This document shows, in pieces, positions 24,724 to 33,458 of a DNA stretch of 49,071 bases. The stretch is taken from assembly GCA_029936195.1 (NCBI GenBank), contig JAPYUH010000007.1, forward strand, positions 1 through 49,071, given 5' to 3'. The position numbers and the translations under genes are program-made. How positions within the stretch are numbered: position 1 is the stretch's first letter; each line of letters opens with the position of its first letter. The notes beneath the pieces were generated by a model. That model saw nothing but the letters and a program-made list of their open reading frames with translations. It did not search any database and was not told where the DNA came from. Origin of the DNA: Alphaproteobacteria bacterium. GTDB lineage: Bacteria; Pseudomonadota; Alphaproteobacteria; GCA-2731375.

Positions 24724-26537
24724 TGAGTAACATTAATCGAAAACTCGTCACAATTTTGGCAACGGACTGCGTGTCTTTTAGTAGACATATGGTAGAAAAT
24801 GAAGTTGGCACGCTGTCGGCATTGAAGAGCTGTAGAGAGATTATTGACATGATCCTCGATGACCATGGCGGACGAATCTTTCACACTGCCGGAGACTCGG
24901 TCATTGCGGAATTTTCAAGTCCCGTGGAATGTGTTACGGCCGCAATTAAATTCCAAGAAGCGATCTCTGCTCGTAATACGAAATTAGATACAAAACTCAA
25001 ACTCGATTGGCGAGTTGGTATCCATGTTGATGACGTAATTATAGAGGGCGACAACGTATACGGAACGGGCGTGAACATTGCCGCTCGCTTAGAAAGTGAA
25101 GCCGAACCTGGCCAAATTTTGATTTCTAGAGTAGTTCAAGAACAAGTAAGCACGCGCATTGAATCCATCGTGCATGCAGCGGGAACAAGAGTGCTCAAAA
25201 ATATTTCTGAAGAATTTCCTGTCTTCGCTATCGGCGGCGAATTTTCAACTGTTGTTGGAGCTGGACGCCCAGTTAGTGGGAATACCGCCCATCTGCCGAA
25301 ATCTGAATCAAAAACCCCATCAAAGCTAACGCGCGAGCATACAACTAAACCAAAACTAGCAATCATGAGGTTCCATAACCAAAACCCAAACGAGGACAGC
25401 ACCTTTTTAGTTGACGGCATGTTTGAAGATATCATCACCGAATTCTCAATGATCAAAGACATTGCTGTGGTCTCCCGACAGTCGGCTGTCAATGCGCAGG
25501 AAAATGGCCAGAGTTCTACGAGTTTTGTTCATGAGTATGGCGTCGATTTTTTGGTCTCGGGAAACGTTCGTGCGGCCGGACAACGAATAAGAATTAGTGT
25601 AGAGCTTACGGATACAGACACTGGCAATGTGCTCTGGAATAAAAAATTTGACCGCACTCTAGAGGATATTTTCGACGTTCAAGATGAAATGGTTAGCATC
25701 ATTTCAAAGTCGATTCTTGGAGAGATAGAGCTTACGAGTCTATCTAGAGCAAAGAGAAAACCAACAGAAAATATGAGTTCTTATGAGTTGTTACTGCGGG
25801 GAAAAGAGTTGCATCACCGGATGTCGGCAGAGGCTAGTGCTGAAGCACTAACACTGTTTGACGACGCCATCGCGGCCGATCCGGACAATGGGCAGGCTTA
25901 TGCTTGGAAAGCGTGCACCTTGGGGCAAAGGTTGAACAGAGGTTACGCTACGGAGAGCTTTGATCAACTATATCCCACCTTTCAAGAGGCGCTGGATCGT
26001 GCGTTGGCTCTCAATGCGAACGACTTTGAATGTCATCGGTTGTTGAGTGCCGTCAACGTGATGCTTGAAAATTTTGAGCTTGCTATCCAACACGGACGCC
26101 GTGCCTACGAAATCGTTCCCAACGACCCGCGAGTGTTGTCAGGTTATGCTGAAGCATTACTCAAAGCTGGCCAATACGAACTAGGGTCAGAATTGATGTT
26201 AAAGGCGCTCGAATTAGAGCCTGTCCCCCAGGGACAAATGAGTGCGGACAAACGACTTGGTGACGCCATATTTGGCTACTTCTTAAACGAAAATTACGAG
26301 CAATGTATCGAGTTGTTCCCAAAAATAGAGATACCTGAATTTAGAGTTTGGCTTCTTATTGTGATCGCGTCTGAACAACTATCACTGCAATTCAACGAGA
26401 GCCAATGGTTCCAACTTGGTTTAAAACGCCATAAAAACCTTGACTTCAAAGCCGAGGTGAAAAGGTTTCAACTCAAGGATCAATTATTAGTCGAACAACT
26501 GACGCAACATGCGGAACGCTTACTTTTGGTGCAATGA
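24723..26537 (+). CDS. Class III adenylate/guanylate cyclase with TolB-like and TPR regions
   Basis: 604 residues. The N-terminal catalytic domain (about 8-175) has both metal aspartates, Asp15 (ILATDCVSFSRHM) and Asp58 (HTAGDSVIAEF), and the transition-state pair Asn118/Arg122 in GTGVNIAARLE. Residues about 210-330 form the TolB-like domain common in alphaproteobacterial cyclases (KLAIMRFHN, VSGNVRAAGQRIRISVELTD). The rest is TPR-like helices. It should make cAMP or cGMP in the cytosol under control of its tail. Codon use is AT-rich (AAA, AAT, ATT) unlike the flanks, a sign of transfer. Translation is coupled to the 59-residue ORF. Confidence 0.88.
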   Translation: MSNINRKLVTILATDCVSFSRHMVENEVGTLSALKSCREIIDMILDDHGGRIFHTAGDSVIAEFSSPVECVTAAIKFQEAISARNTKLDTKLKLDWRVGIHVDDVIIEGDNVYGTGVNIAARLESEAEPGQILISRVVQEQVSTRIESIVHAAGTRVLKNISEEFPVFAIGGEFSTVVGAGRPVSGNTAHLPKSESKTPSKLTREHTTKPKLAIMRFHNQNPNEDSTFLVDGMFEDIITEFSMIKDIAVVSRQSAVNAQENGQSSTSFVHEYGVDFLVSGNVRAAGQRIRISVELTDTDTGNVLWNKKFDRTLEDIFDVQDEMVSIISKSILGEIELTSLSRAKRKPTENMSSYELLLRGKELHHRMSAEASAEALTLFDDAIAADPDNGQAYAWKACTLGQRLNRGYATESFDQLYPTFQEALDRALALNANDFECHRLLSAVNVMLENFELAIQHGRRAYEIVPNDPRVLSGYAEALLKAGQYELGSELMLKALELEPVPQGQMSADKRLGDAIFGYFLNENYEQCIELFPKIEIPEFRVWLLIVIASEQLSLQFNESQWFQLGLKRHKNLDFKAEVKRFQLKDQLLVEQLTQHAERLLLVQ

Positions 26538-26697
26538 TGCTTTTCCGGTAAAAAACAAACTGCTTTGGGGAGTTGACTATCCTGATGTTTATGAAATAAC
26601 TCTGGCAGAGTGTAAAGAAAAGTTAAAGGTGTTTGACGGAGACATAGGAATGTTCCTGCAAGGAGTTCTTAAATTCAAGGATACTCTTGAAGAATAG
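26538..26697 (+). pseudogene. Possible C-terminal fragment of an amidohydrolase
   Basis: An open frame directly after, and overlapping, the cyclase 3' end. It reads NKLLWGVDYPDVYEITLAE and then about 30 charged residues to a stop. L-W-G-x-D-Y-P is the last-strand motif of amidohydrolase-2 enzymes, where the Asp binds metal, and helices follow it as here. There is no N-terminal part and no sensible start (an ATG at 26509 lies within the cyclase gene), so it is read as a remnant. Assignment is by motif only. Confidence 0.35.
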
Positions 26698-26798
26698 GGA
26701 TGGGAACAGGTTGGTTGGAGAGTGGGATTTGCCCACGGAGAGGTGACGGTGGAGAAGGTTTCAGAACAAGCTGCCGATGACTGATAGGTAGGTTCGTA

Positions 26799-26999
26799 AT
26801 GGCATTACTTGATGAAGAGGTAGTTGAATATTGGTTAAACAATAAAGGCTTCTTTTGTATGCGGGGGGTGAAGACGGGATTAGGAGAAATTGACTTCTTA
26901 GCTATACGCCCCAACGACAATCGTCCCGGTGCTGGCGCAGCCGTTGGATGCTGGCGCCCAGGGAGGTTGGTTGAGGTTCGGAACCAAGGCCGTCAATGA
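26799..26999 (+). pseudogene. Truncated nuclease-like N-terminus
   Basis: The first 39 residues, starting MALLDEEVVEYWLNNKGFF and continuing to VKTGLGEIDFLAIRPN, look like the start of a PD-(D/E)XK-type nuclease: an Asp/Glu helix, then G-E-I-D-F-L-A-I as a beta strand with the acidic pair. From about 26915 the composition jumps to GC-rich and the frame runs antisense to the RHH gene, so the natural gene was cut here. TAGGTAGG lies about 9 bases before the ATG. The truncation point marks a recombination junction. Confidence 0.4.
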
Positions 27000-27096
27000 T
27001 GCCAGTCACAAGACGAGAGGCGCTAACGCCTCTGTTTCTTGCGTGATTTTTCAAGTCCGCCACATGGGACGGGTCGATGTTTAAAGTAAGGGGCAA
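26902..27096 (-). CDS. Ribbon-helix-helix DNA-binding protein with autoregulatory promoter
   Basis: 64 residues starting at TTG 27096: LPLTLNIDPSHVADLKNHA, then RNRGVSASRLVTGIIDGL and a basic tail. The beta strand, helix, G-V-S-x-S turn and second helix are the RHH pattern of MetJ/Arc/CopG proteins. The frame is open to 27138, but that would place the start upstream of the predicted transcription start, so 27096 is preferred. There is no clear Shine-Dalgarno sequence. A 7-bp hairpin (AGAGGCG / CGCCTCT, 27015-27032) lies inside the gene. No toxin partner is adjacent. Confidence 0.55.
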   Translation of the reverse strand: MPLTLNIDPSHVADLKNHARNRGVSASRLVTGIIDGLGSEPQPTSLGASIQRLRQHRDDCRWGV

Positions 27097-27118
27097 ATTC
27101 CGACTGGCTTGCCTAACT

Positions 27119-27164
27119 ATACGTATATTACGTAACAATATAAATCTTACGTATAAACTGTCAA
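27119..27164 (-). promoter_or_regulatory. Promoter with three TACGTA operator boxes
   Basis: On the minus strand TTGACA (27159-27164, perfect -35) is followed after 16 bases by TATATT (27137-27142). TACGTA occurs at 27148-27153 in the spacer, 27129-27134 near the expected start (as the 8-bp palindrome TTACGTAA) and 27120-27125 (within ATACGTAT). Three palindromic boxes over one promoter, directly before an RHH gene, are the usual layout of self-repression. Confidence 0.6.
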
Positions 27165-27213
27165 TTTCGCAATTTTGCTATCGAGAGACACTCAGCCCGC
27201 CATCAATTGACTG

Positions 27214-28419
27214 CTAAACCACGCCCCCATCTCGAAAGCCGGCGATCTCCGCCGCCGAATAGCCCAGCTCGCCCAAGACCTCGTCTGTGTGCTGGCCAAG
27301 GTCGGGGGCCGAGTGGCGGACAGCGGGGCCGTCTTGGTTGGCTATGTAGGCGGCGGCGATCAGTTTCTGGCTGCCGCCCAGGCTGGGCGGGCCGTCGACG
27401 TCGACAAATATATCCCGGTGCGCCATCTGCTCGTCGGCGACCACGTCGGCATAGCGGTTGATCTTGGCCACGGGCACCTTGGCGGCCTGCAATTTTTTGA
27501 CCCAATTGACGGCACTGTCCATGGTCAGGGCCGCCGCGATGACGCCGCGCAGATAGTCGCTATGTTCGATCAAGCCGTCTCGGTCGCCATAGCGGGGGTC
27601 GCCCACCAATTCGCCGTGGCCGATGGTTTCGAACAAAGCTTCGATCTGGGATTGCTGTACGGCGGCCGTTTGTAGATGGCCGTCCGTGGTGGCAAAGACA
27701 CCGACGGAAGGGATCGCGACGATGGGTTCGTTGCCGGTCAGCTCCGCCTCTTCCCCCTCCACCGTGTGGCTGACCACGCGGGAGGCTTGCAAGGTCAGGG
27801 CACTATCCAGCATGGCCACGTCCAGGCGCTGGCCCTCGCCCGTTTCCTTGCGCCGGTACAGGGCGCCGGATATGGCCAGGGCGGCCGTCAGCCCGGTAGA
27901 CATATCGACCGGGAAAAAGGCCGCCCGCGTGGGCCCGGTCTCGGGATGGCCGTTGACGTTCATCATGCCCGAGGCTGCCTGAATGGCGCCATCATAGGCC
28001 GGCACGCCGGCCTTGGGGCCCGTTTGCCCGTAGCCGGAGATGGAGCAATAAATGATATCCGGCCGAACGGCCTTCGCGAAGTCATAGCCAAAGCCAAGGC
28101 GATCCATCTGCCCGGACTTGAAGTTTTCCATCACCACATCACTGCCCCTGATCAGGCGGGTGATGATGTCCTTGGCCTGCGCCGACTTCAGATTAAGAGT
28201 GATGCCGCGCTTGTTGACGTTGCACATCAGGTAACTGGGGGACAGGCCCATGGACCGCATCTCGTCACTGCAAATCAGGGTGCGCAATTGATCGCCGACG
28301 CCGGGCTGTTCCACCTTGATGACTTCCGCCCCCAACAGGGACAATTGCTGGGCTGCGAACGGCCCAGCCAGGACCTGGGTGAAATCAAGAATCCGGATGT
28401 TCGAGAACGCCTGGGTCAT
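27214..28419 (-). CDS. CaiB/BaiF (family III) CoA-transferase 2
   Basis: 401 residues, the same length as its paralogue at 13.2-14.4 kb. IRILDFTQVLAGPFAAQQLS, NVNKRGITLNLKS and the catalytic Asp143 in VPAYDGAIQAASG are the expected signatures. It should form acyl-CoA by transfer from another thioester. It is the last of three leftward genes (LysE exporter, GMC oxidoreductase, this), 42 bases after the oxidoreductase. A divergent acyl-CoA ligase lies at 30.8 kb. The substrate is not predictable; the carnitine/crotonobetaine flavour of the neighbours is only suggestive. Confidence 0.92.
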   Translation of the reverse strand: MTQAFSNIRILDFTQVLAGPFAAQQLSLLGAEVIKVEQPGVGDQLRTLICSDEMRSMGLSPSYLMCNVNKRGITLNLKSAQAKDIITRLIRGSDVVMENFKSGQMDRLGFGYDFAKAVRPDIIYCSISGYGQTGPKAGVPAYDGAIQAASGMMNVNGHPETGPTRAAFFPVDMSTGLTAALAISGALYRRKETGEGQRLDVAMLDSALTLQASRVVSHTVEGEEAELTGNEPIVAIPSVGVFATTDGHLQTAAVQQSQIEALFETIGHGELVGDPRYGDRDGLIEHSDYLRGVIAAALTMDSAVNWVKKLQAAKVPVAKINRYADVVADEQMAHRDIFVDVDGPPSLGGSQKLIAAAYIANQDGPAVRHSAPDLGQHTDEVLGELGYSAAEIAGFRDGGVV

Positions 28420-28461
28420 GGGGAATTCAAACCTTTACAAAAAATCAAAATTGGGCTCCGC

Positions 28462-30084
28462 CTAGCGGTTGCGCTCGCTCATGATCATGGCGGAACATTT
28501 TTCGCCGACCATGATGGAGGGTGCATTGGTGTTACCCGACGTGATCACCGGCATGATGGAGGCATCGGCGATACGCAGGCCCGACAGGCCCCGAACCCGC
28601 AGACGGTCGTCGACCACCGCCATGTCATCAGTGCCCATTTTGCAGGTGCCGACGGGGTGATAAATGGTCGAGGCGTGGTTGCGGATGTGTTCAACAATCT
28701 CGTCATCATCTTGCGCCGCCGCGCCGGGGCCGTGTTCACCTTCCAGCCAGTCCGCGAACGGAGCCGTATGGATGATCTTGCGCAGGATCTTGTAGCCATG
28801 CAGCATGCCCTGGACGTCATCGTCATGGTCCAGGTAGTTGGGCTGGATCGCCAGCCGCGTAGCGCCGCCCCCTCCGCCATTATCACGAACCAATCGCACA
28901 TCGCCTCGGCTTTTCGGGCGCGTATAGCAGATTGAAGCCGTGCCGCCCGGAAAGGGATGGAAGACAAATCCGCCCTGGGCGGAGTAATCGAAACTGAAGG
29001 GGCGGTAGTTGATCTGTATATCGGGCCGGTCGCCGCTTTCGCGGGAATCCAAGAAGCCGCAAATCTCGGTACTGGTCAGCCCAAAAGCGCCCTTGCGGGT
29101 CAGACCATAGCGGATCAATTCCAGACCCATGCGCGGCTTGTTGCACAACATCTGGTTCAGGGTGGGATGTTCCAGATTCAAACGGGGCTGCAGATGGATG
29201 AACAGATGGTCGTGCAGATTTTTGCCCACGCCCGGCAAATGATGCGTCGGTTCGATGTCCACGTCTTTGAGTTCGGCGCTGTCGCCAATGCCAGACTGCA
29301 ACAGCACCTGGGGGGAGCCGACCGCACTGGCCGAGAGAATGATTTCGCGGCCCGCCTGGACCGTCACGATCGCGCCGGCCGAATCCACATATTCGACGCC
29401 GCTGGCCCGCGTGCCATCAAGGACGATGCGGCTGACATTGGCCCCGGTGCGCACAGTGAGATTGGCGCGCCGCTTAGCATCCTTCAGGTAACCGGCGGCG
29501 GACGAATTGCGCCGGCCCTTGCGGATCGTGCCCTGCACCGTCGAGATGCCGAACTGGTCCCCGGTGTTCAGATCGGGGATGCGGGGAATTCCCGCCGCCA
29601 CCGCCGCGTCAAGAAATTTGGCGGATGACGCATTGCTCAACTCCGTGTTGGTCACGGCGATGGGCCCGCCCACTCCGTGGGCCTCGTTGCCGCCATGGGC
29701 ATGATCTTCCATGGCGATAAAATGGGGCAGCACATCATCCCAGCCCCAGCCGTCGTTGCCGCCATCGCGCCAATCGTCATAGTCCCGGGCCTGGCCGCGG
29801 ATATACAGCATGCCATTGATCGACGACGAGCCGCCCAGCACCTTGCCGGAGGGGAAAAAGATCGAACGGCCGTTGAGCCCCGGCACGGGTTCGGATTTTC
29901 GCAGCCACGTGGTCTTGGGGTTGGTCAGCAGATGAGGAAACAGCACCGGAATATGGATGAATGGATGGCGATCCTTGCCACCCGCTTCCAGCAGGCAGAC
30001 CGTGGTTTTTCCATCTTCCGACAGCCGCCCCGCCACCGCCGCGCCGCCCGAACCCGAACCGATCACGATGTAGTCGTATTGCAT
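28462..30084 (-). CDS. GMC family oxidoreductase (choline dehydrogenase-like)
   Basis: 540 residues. The FAD motif IVIGSGSGGAAVAGRLSE is at the N-terminus, GGSSSINGMLYIRGQARDYD is the first GMC signature, and the C-terminus has YHPVGTCKMGTDDMAVVDD with the catalytic His and then SGNTNAPSIMVGEK with the partner Asn. The whole protein resembles choline and aliphatic alcohol dehydrogenases. The ATG at 30084 has GAGGGA six bases upstream and avoids overlap with the LysE gene (10-base gap); the frame runs on to 30120. It is distinct from the GMC protein at 0.4-2.0 kb. Confidence 0.93.
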   Translation of the reverse strand: MQYDYIVIGSGSGGAAVAGRLSEDGKTTVCLLEAGGKDRHPFIHIPVLFPHLLTNPKTTWLRKSEPVPGLNGRSIFFPSGKVLGGSSSINGMLYIRGQARDYDDWRDGGNDGWGWDDVLPHFIAMEDHAHGGNEAHGVGGPIAVTNTELSNASSAKFLDAAVAAGIPRIPDLNTGDQFGISTVQGTIRKGRRNSSAAGYLKDAKRRANLTVRTGANVSRIVLDGTRASGVEYVDSAGAIVTVQAGREIILSASAVGSPQVLLQSGIGDSAELKDVDIEPTHHLPGVGKNLHDHLFIHLQPRLNLEHPTLNQMLCNKPRMGLELIRYGLTRKGAFGLTSTEICGFLDSRESGDRPDIQINYRPFSFDYSAQGGFVFHPFPGGTASICYTRPKSRGDVRLVRDNGGGGGATRLAIQPNYLDHDDDVQGMLHGYKILRKIIHTAPFADWLEGEHGPGAAAQDDDEIVEHIRNHASTIYHPVGTCKMGTDDMAVVDDRLRVRGLSGLRIADASIMPVITSGNTNAPSIMVGEKCSAMIMSERNR

Positions 30085-30094
30085 TTCCAATCCC

Positions 30095-30715
30095 TCAACG
30101 CCGCGCGAGGGCAAGGCCAATGCCCGTACCGATCAATAATCCACCGGTAATCCGGCCGCGGATATTGGCCCGCCGGGCGCCTGCCAAGGGACCGCGCAAT
30201 CGGCCAGCCAACAGGGCATAGCCGCTATCAAATGCTGCGGCGATGACCACGAAGGTGATGCTCATCAACACCAATTGTGGTGCCAGGGGCACCGCCGTGT
30301 CGATGAATTGCGGGAAAAATGCGGCATAGAACAGGATGGTCTTGGGGTTGGTGATGGCGACCACGATACCTTGCCAGAACACCGCCCGTTTGGCGCGCGG
30401 CGCGCCGGCCGCCGCCGCATCAAGATTGGCGCCGCCGGAACGCCATTCCCGGATGCCCAGCCAGATCAAATAACCCGCGCCCAGCCAGCGGATGACGTCA
30501 AACAGCTCCGCCAGCAAGACGAATGCGGTTGAGAGGCCCAGGGCGCCGGCCGCCACCAGCAGGGCATTGCCGATGGAGGAACCGGCCACGGTGGCCAGGC
30601 CGGTCGCCGTGCCGTGACGCAGGGATTGCGCAATCACCAGTGTAACGATGGGGCCCGGCATCAGGATCAGGACCGCCGTGGCCAGACAGAAGGCCAGATA
30701 AAGTTCGATGTTCAT
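30095..30715 (-). CDS. LysE/RhtB family exporter
   Basis: 206 residues with about six membrane helices. ILMPGPIVTLVIAQSLRHG near residues 18-36 is the LysE signature, and ITNPKTILFYAAFFPQF is the second conserved segment. The family exports amino acids or related metabolites. The frame is open upstream to 30796, but the usual start is the ATG at 30715. It is the first of the leftward operon with the GMC oxidoreductase and CaiB transferase, perhaps relieving overflow of the substrate or product. Confidence 0.9.
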   Translation of the reverse strand: MNIELYLAFCLATAVLILMPGPIVTLVIAQSLRHGTATGLATVAGSSIGNALLVAAGALGLSTAFVLLAELFDVIRWLGAGYLIWLGIREWRSGGANLDAAAAGAPRAKRAVFWQGIVVAITNPKTILFYAAFFPQFIDTAVPLAPQLVLMSITFVVIAAAFDSGYALLAGRLRGPLAGARRANIRGRITGGLLIGTGIGLALARR

Positions 30716-30817
30716 GACACAACTAAGCCCCAATACCGACCCCCGCGCAACAGCCTTGGCAGGTTCTACAAAATTCGGGCAAGATAGCGCCAACAAAAAT
30801 CAGGGAGTTGGCGAGAG

Positions 30818-32449
30818 ATGACAGTTAATACATCCCAGTGGTCGTTGGTGGGCCTGGTGCGGCGGCAGGCCGCCGCGTTGGGCGAAAAGGAATATATGTC
30901 GTTCGAACACGGCACTTCCCTGACTTATGGCTCCCTGGACAGGGACAGCGATGATGTGGCCCGCAAGTTGGCCGCCCTGGGCGTGGGCCCCGGCGACCGG
31001 GTCATGGTAATGCTGAAGAACCGCATCGAATTCATACTGGCCATGATGGGCATCATGAAGATGGGGGCGCTGTTCGTGCCCATAAATACCGAACTGAAGG
31101 GCGCCTTCCTGCAGCACCAGATGCGCAATGCGGAACCACGGGCGATTTTTCTGGACTATGACCTGCGCGATGCTTTCGATGTAGTTACGGGCGGCAGTGA
31201 CGAACTGACGGCAACGATTTATGTGGCCGGTGACGTGCCCGGCGACAGGCCGGCGGTTCTGGCCGGTGCACCGGCCTTGACGTTTGCAGCCTTCATGGCG
31301 GGGGACAGCGCCGGTGATGAAGTTTTGGTGGATGCCCAGCCCCATGATATCGCCTGCATCATGTACACGTCGGGCACCACGGGACCGTCCAAGGGCGTTT
31401 TGATGCCGCACGCCCATTGCTATCAATTCGGCAAGGGCATCGTGGATAATACGAATATGACGGCGGAGGACCGGCAATATATCTGCATGCCCCTGTTCCA
31501 TGCCATGGGTCTGCTGATGCAGGCCATCTCCACCCTGATTACCGGCAGTCAGGCTTACTGCATCGAACGGTTCTCGCCCAACACCTGGCTGGATGACGTG
31601 CGCGGCTATGGCGCCACGGTGACCAATGCCCTGGGCGTGATACCGGAGTTCATTTTTCGCACGCCGGAAACGGAACACGATCTGGACAACAAATTGCGCA
31701 AGGTTCTGGCCGTGCCGCTGGCGGCGGAATGGGGCGAGGGCATGGAAAAACGCTTCGGCTTCAAGTTCGTCCAGGGCTACGGCATGACCGAGATCAATCT
31801 GCCCTGCTACACCCAGGATGACGACCCCCTTGTGCCCGGCATCGCGGGCCATGTGCTTGACGATATGTTCGAACTGCGCGTGGTCGATGCGGCGACGGAC
31901 GCGGAAATGCCCCAGGGCGAGATCGGCGAGATCGTGGTCCGCCCGAAAATTCCGTTCGTCTTCAATCAAGGCTATTTCCGCATGCCGGAGAAAACCGTCG
32001 AGGCGTGGCGCAATTTGTGGTTCCACACCTCCGATGCGGGCTATTTCGACGAACAGGGGCGGCTCTATTACGCCGACCGGATCAAGGACCGCATCCGCCG
32101 CCGGGGCGAAAACATCTCCAGCTTTGAAATCGAACAGGTCATCAACGATTATCCGGAAGTGGTTGAAAGCGCGGTGGTCGGCATCCGGGTCGAGGGCGCG
32201 GGCGGCGAGGACGAGGTTAAGGCCTACATCGTCACCGACGGCGGCGGGGACATCGACAACATCGCCCTGCTGGATTATTGCGCCGAGAACATCCCCCGCT
32301 TTGCCGTACCCCGCTATATCGAGGCAGTGGAAGCGGTGGCCAAGACCGCGACGGGCAAAATTCAGAAGGAACCCCTGCGCCAGGCCGGCGTCACCAATCG
32401 CACCTGGGACCGGGAATCCGTCGGCTACAAGATCGCGCGCCGTGTATAG
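30818..32449 (+). CDS. AMP-forming acyl-CoA synthetase (CaiC-like)
   Basis: 543 residues of the ANL family. The P-loop is YTSGTTGPSKGV, the A5 region QGYGMTEIN, and the hinge is followed by DRIKDRIRRRGENISSFEIE. The adenylation lysine is in KTATGKIQKEPLR near the end. It activates a carboxylic acid to acyl-CoA with ATP. The FNQGYFRMPEKTVEAWRN segment and the nearby CaiB gene recall crotonobetaine/carnitine-CoA ligases, but the acid is unproven. GGCGAGAG stands before the ATG. It is divergent from the LysE operon. Confidence 0.92.
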   Translation: MTVNTSQWSLVGLVRRQAAALGEKEYMSFEHGTSLTYGSLDRDSDDVARKLAALGVGPGDRVMVMLKNRIEFILAMMGIMKMGALFVPINTELKGAFLQHQMRNAEPRAIFLDYDLRDAFDVVTGGSDELTATIYVAGDVPGDRPAVLAGAPALTFAAFMAGDSAGDEVLVDAQPHDIACIMYTSGTTGPSKGVLMPHAHCYQFGKGIVDNTNMTAEDRQYICMPLFHAMGLLMQAISTLITGSQAYCIERFSPNTWLDDVRGYGATVTNALGVIPEFIFRTPETEHDLDNKLRKVLAVPLAAEWGEGMEKRFGFKFVQGYGMTEINLPCYTQDDDPLVPGIAGHVLDDMFELRVVDAATDAEMPQGEIGEIVVRPKIPFVFNQGYFRMPEKTVEAWRNLWFHTSDAGYFDEQGRLYYADRIKDRIRRRGENISSFEIEQVINDYPEVVESAVVGIRVEGAGGEDEVKAYIVTDGGGDIDNIALLDYCAENIPRFAVPRYIEAVEAVAKTATGKIQKEPLRQAGVTNRTWDRESVGYKIARRV

Positions 32450-32450
32450 G

Positions 32451-32470
32451 CGGGTTTAGGTCGAAACCCG
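32451..32470 (+). terminator. Hairpin after the acyl-CoA synthetase
   Basis: CGGGTTT (32451-32457) pairs with AAACCCG (32464-32470) around AGGTCG, starting one base after the stop codon. There is no T run, so intrinsic termination is weak at best. It may protect the 3' end of the message. Confidence 0.35.
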
Positions 32471-32597
32471 GCCTACCTTCATTTACAAGCTCCGGAGCCT
32501 GCCGCCCTGGATTGCCGGTTCGAGCCTGGCAATGAAAATGCTCTGCCGTCATACCCTTGCGTGACGCGGGCATCCTGGGCCACGAGGTAGTCCGGCA

Positions 32598-33454
32598 ATG
32601 ACGATCCTCGGTTTCGCCCTGGTCCTGACCGCCGCGTTCTGCCACGCCACGTGGAACTATTTCGTCAAGCGCATCAATGGCGGGCCAGAACTGGTCTGGC
32701 TGTTCTCCTCTGTTGCCATGATCATCTACCTGCCGGTCGCGGTCTATATCTGGATCATTGAGCAACCGATATTTGGGATCTGGGAGCTGGCCTTCATTGC
32801 GGGCAGCGCCGTGCGGCATCTTGGCTATTTCCTGTTGCTGCAGGCCGGCTACCGCAAGGGCGATCTGTCCCTGGTCTATCCAACCGCCCGGGCCACGGGG
32901 CCATTCCTCTCGACAGCATTTGCCGTGGTCGTTCTGGGCGAAAGCATGTCGTTACAACTTGGTCTCGAAGCCATGGCGATTATCATCGGCGTGGTTTGCT
33001 TGACGGGCGGCTTCAAGGGCGGTGGCCGGAACGCGGCACATCGGTTTTGTTCGGTTTCGGCGCCGGGCTTTTGATCGGCGGCTACACGATCTGGGACGCC
33101 TATGCGGCATCGATATTGCTGGTGCCGCCCTTGCTACTGGATTACGTCTCCTCCATCCGACGTTCGGTGCTGTTGGCACCCATCGCCCTGAAACGCATGG
33201 ACCTGGTAAAGGCCCATTGGCGCAACCACCGTACCCGCGTCGTCATCATCGCCATCCTTAACCCCCTGGCCTATATCCTGGTGCTCCATGCCCTGACCTT
33301 CACGCCCGTGGTCTATGTCGCCCCAACACGGGAGGTATCGGTGCTGCTGACCGTGTTAATGGGCAGCATGTTGCTGGGCGAGGGCGCGTTGAAGCGCCGC
33401 CTAGCCTGGGCCGTCGTTATCCTGTGCGGTGTCGCGATGTTGGCGACGGCCTAG
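32598..33454 (+). pseudogene. EamA/DMT transporter, frameshifted
   Basis: Two overlapping frames (32598-33074 and 32996-33454) together form a transporter of about 285 residues: MTILGFALVLTAAFCHATWN at the start, YRKGDLSLVYPTARATGP in repeat one, and FTPVVYVAPTREVSVLLTVL in repeat two. The switch is near 33030, where one extra G in GCGGCAC would give R-N-A-G-T-S-V-L-F-G and a continuous protein. The sequence on both sides is well conserved, so the lesion is recent or a consensus error. Its end is 4 bases from the convergent deacylase stop. Confidence 0.8.
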
Positions 33455-33458
33455 TTGT

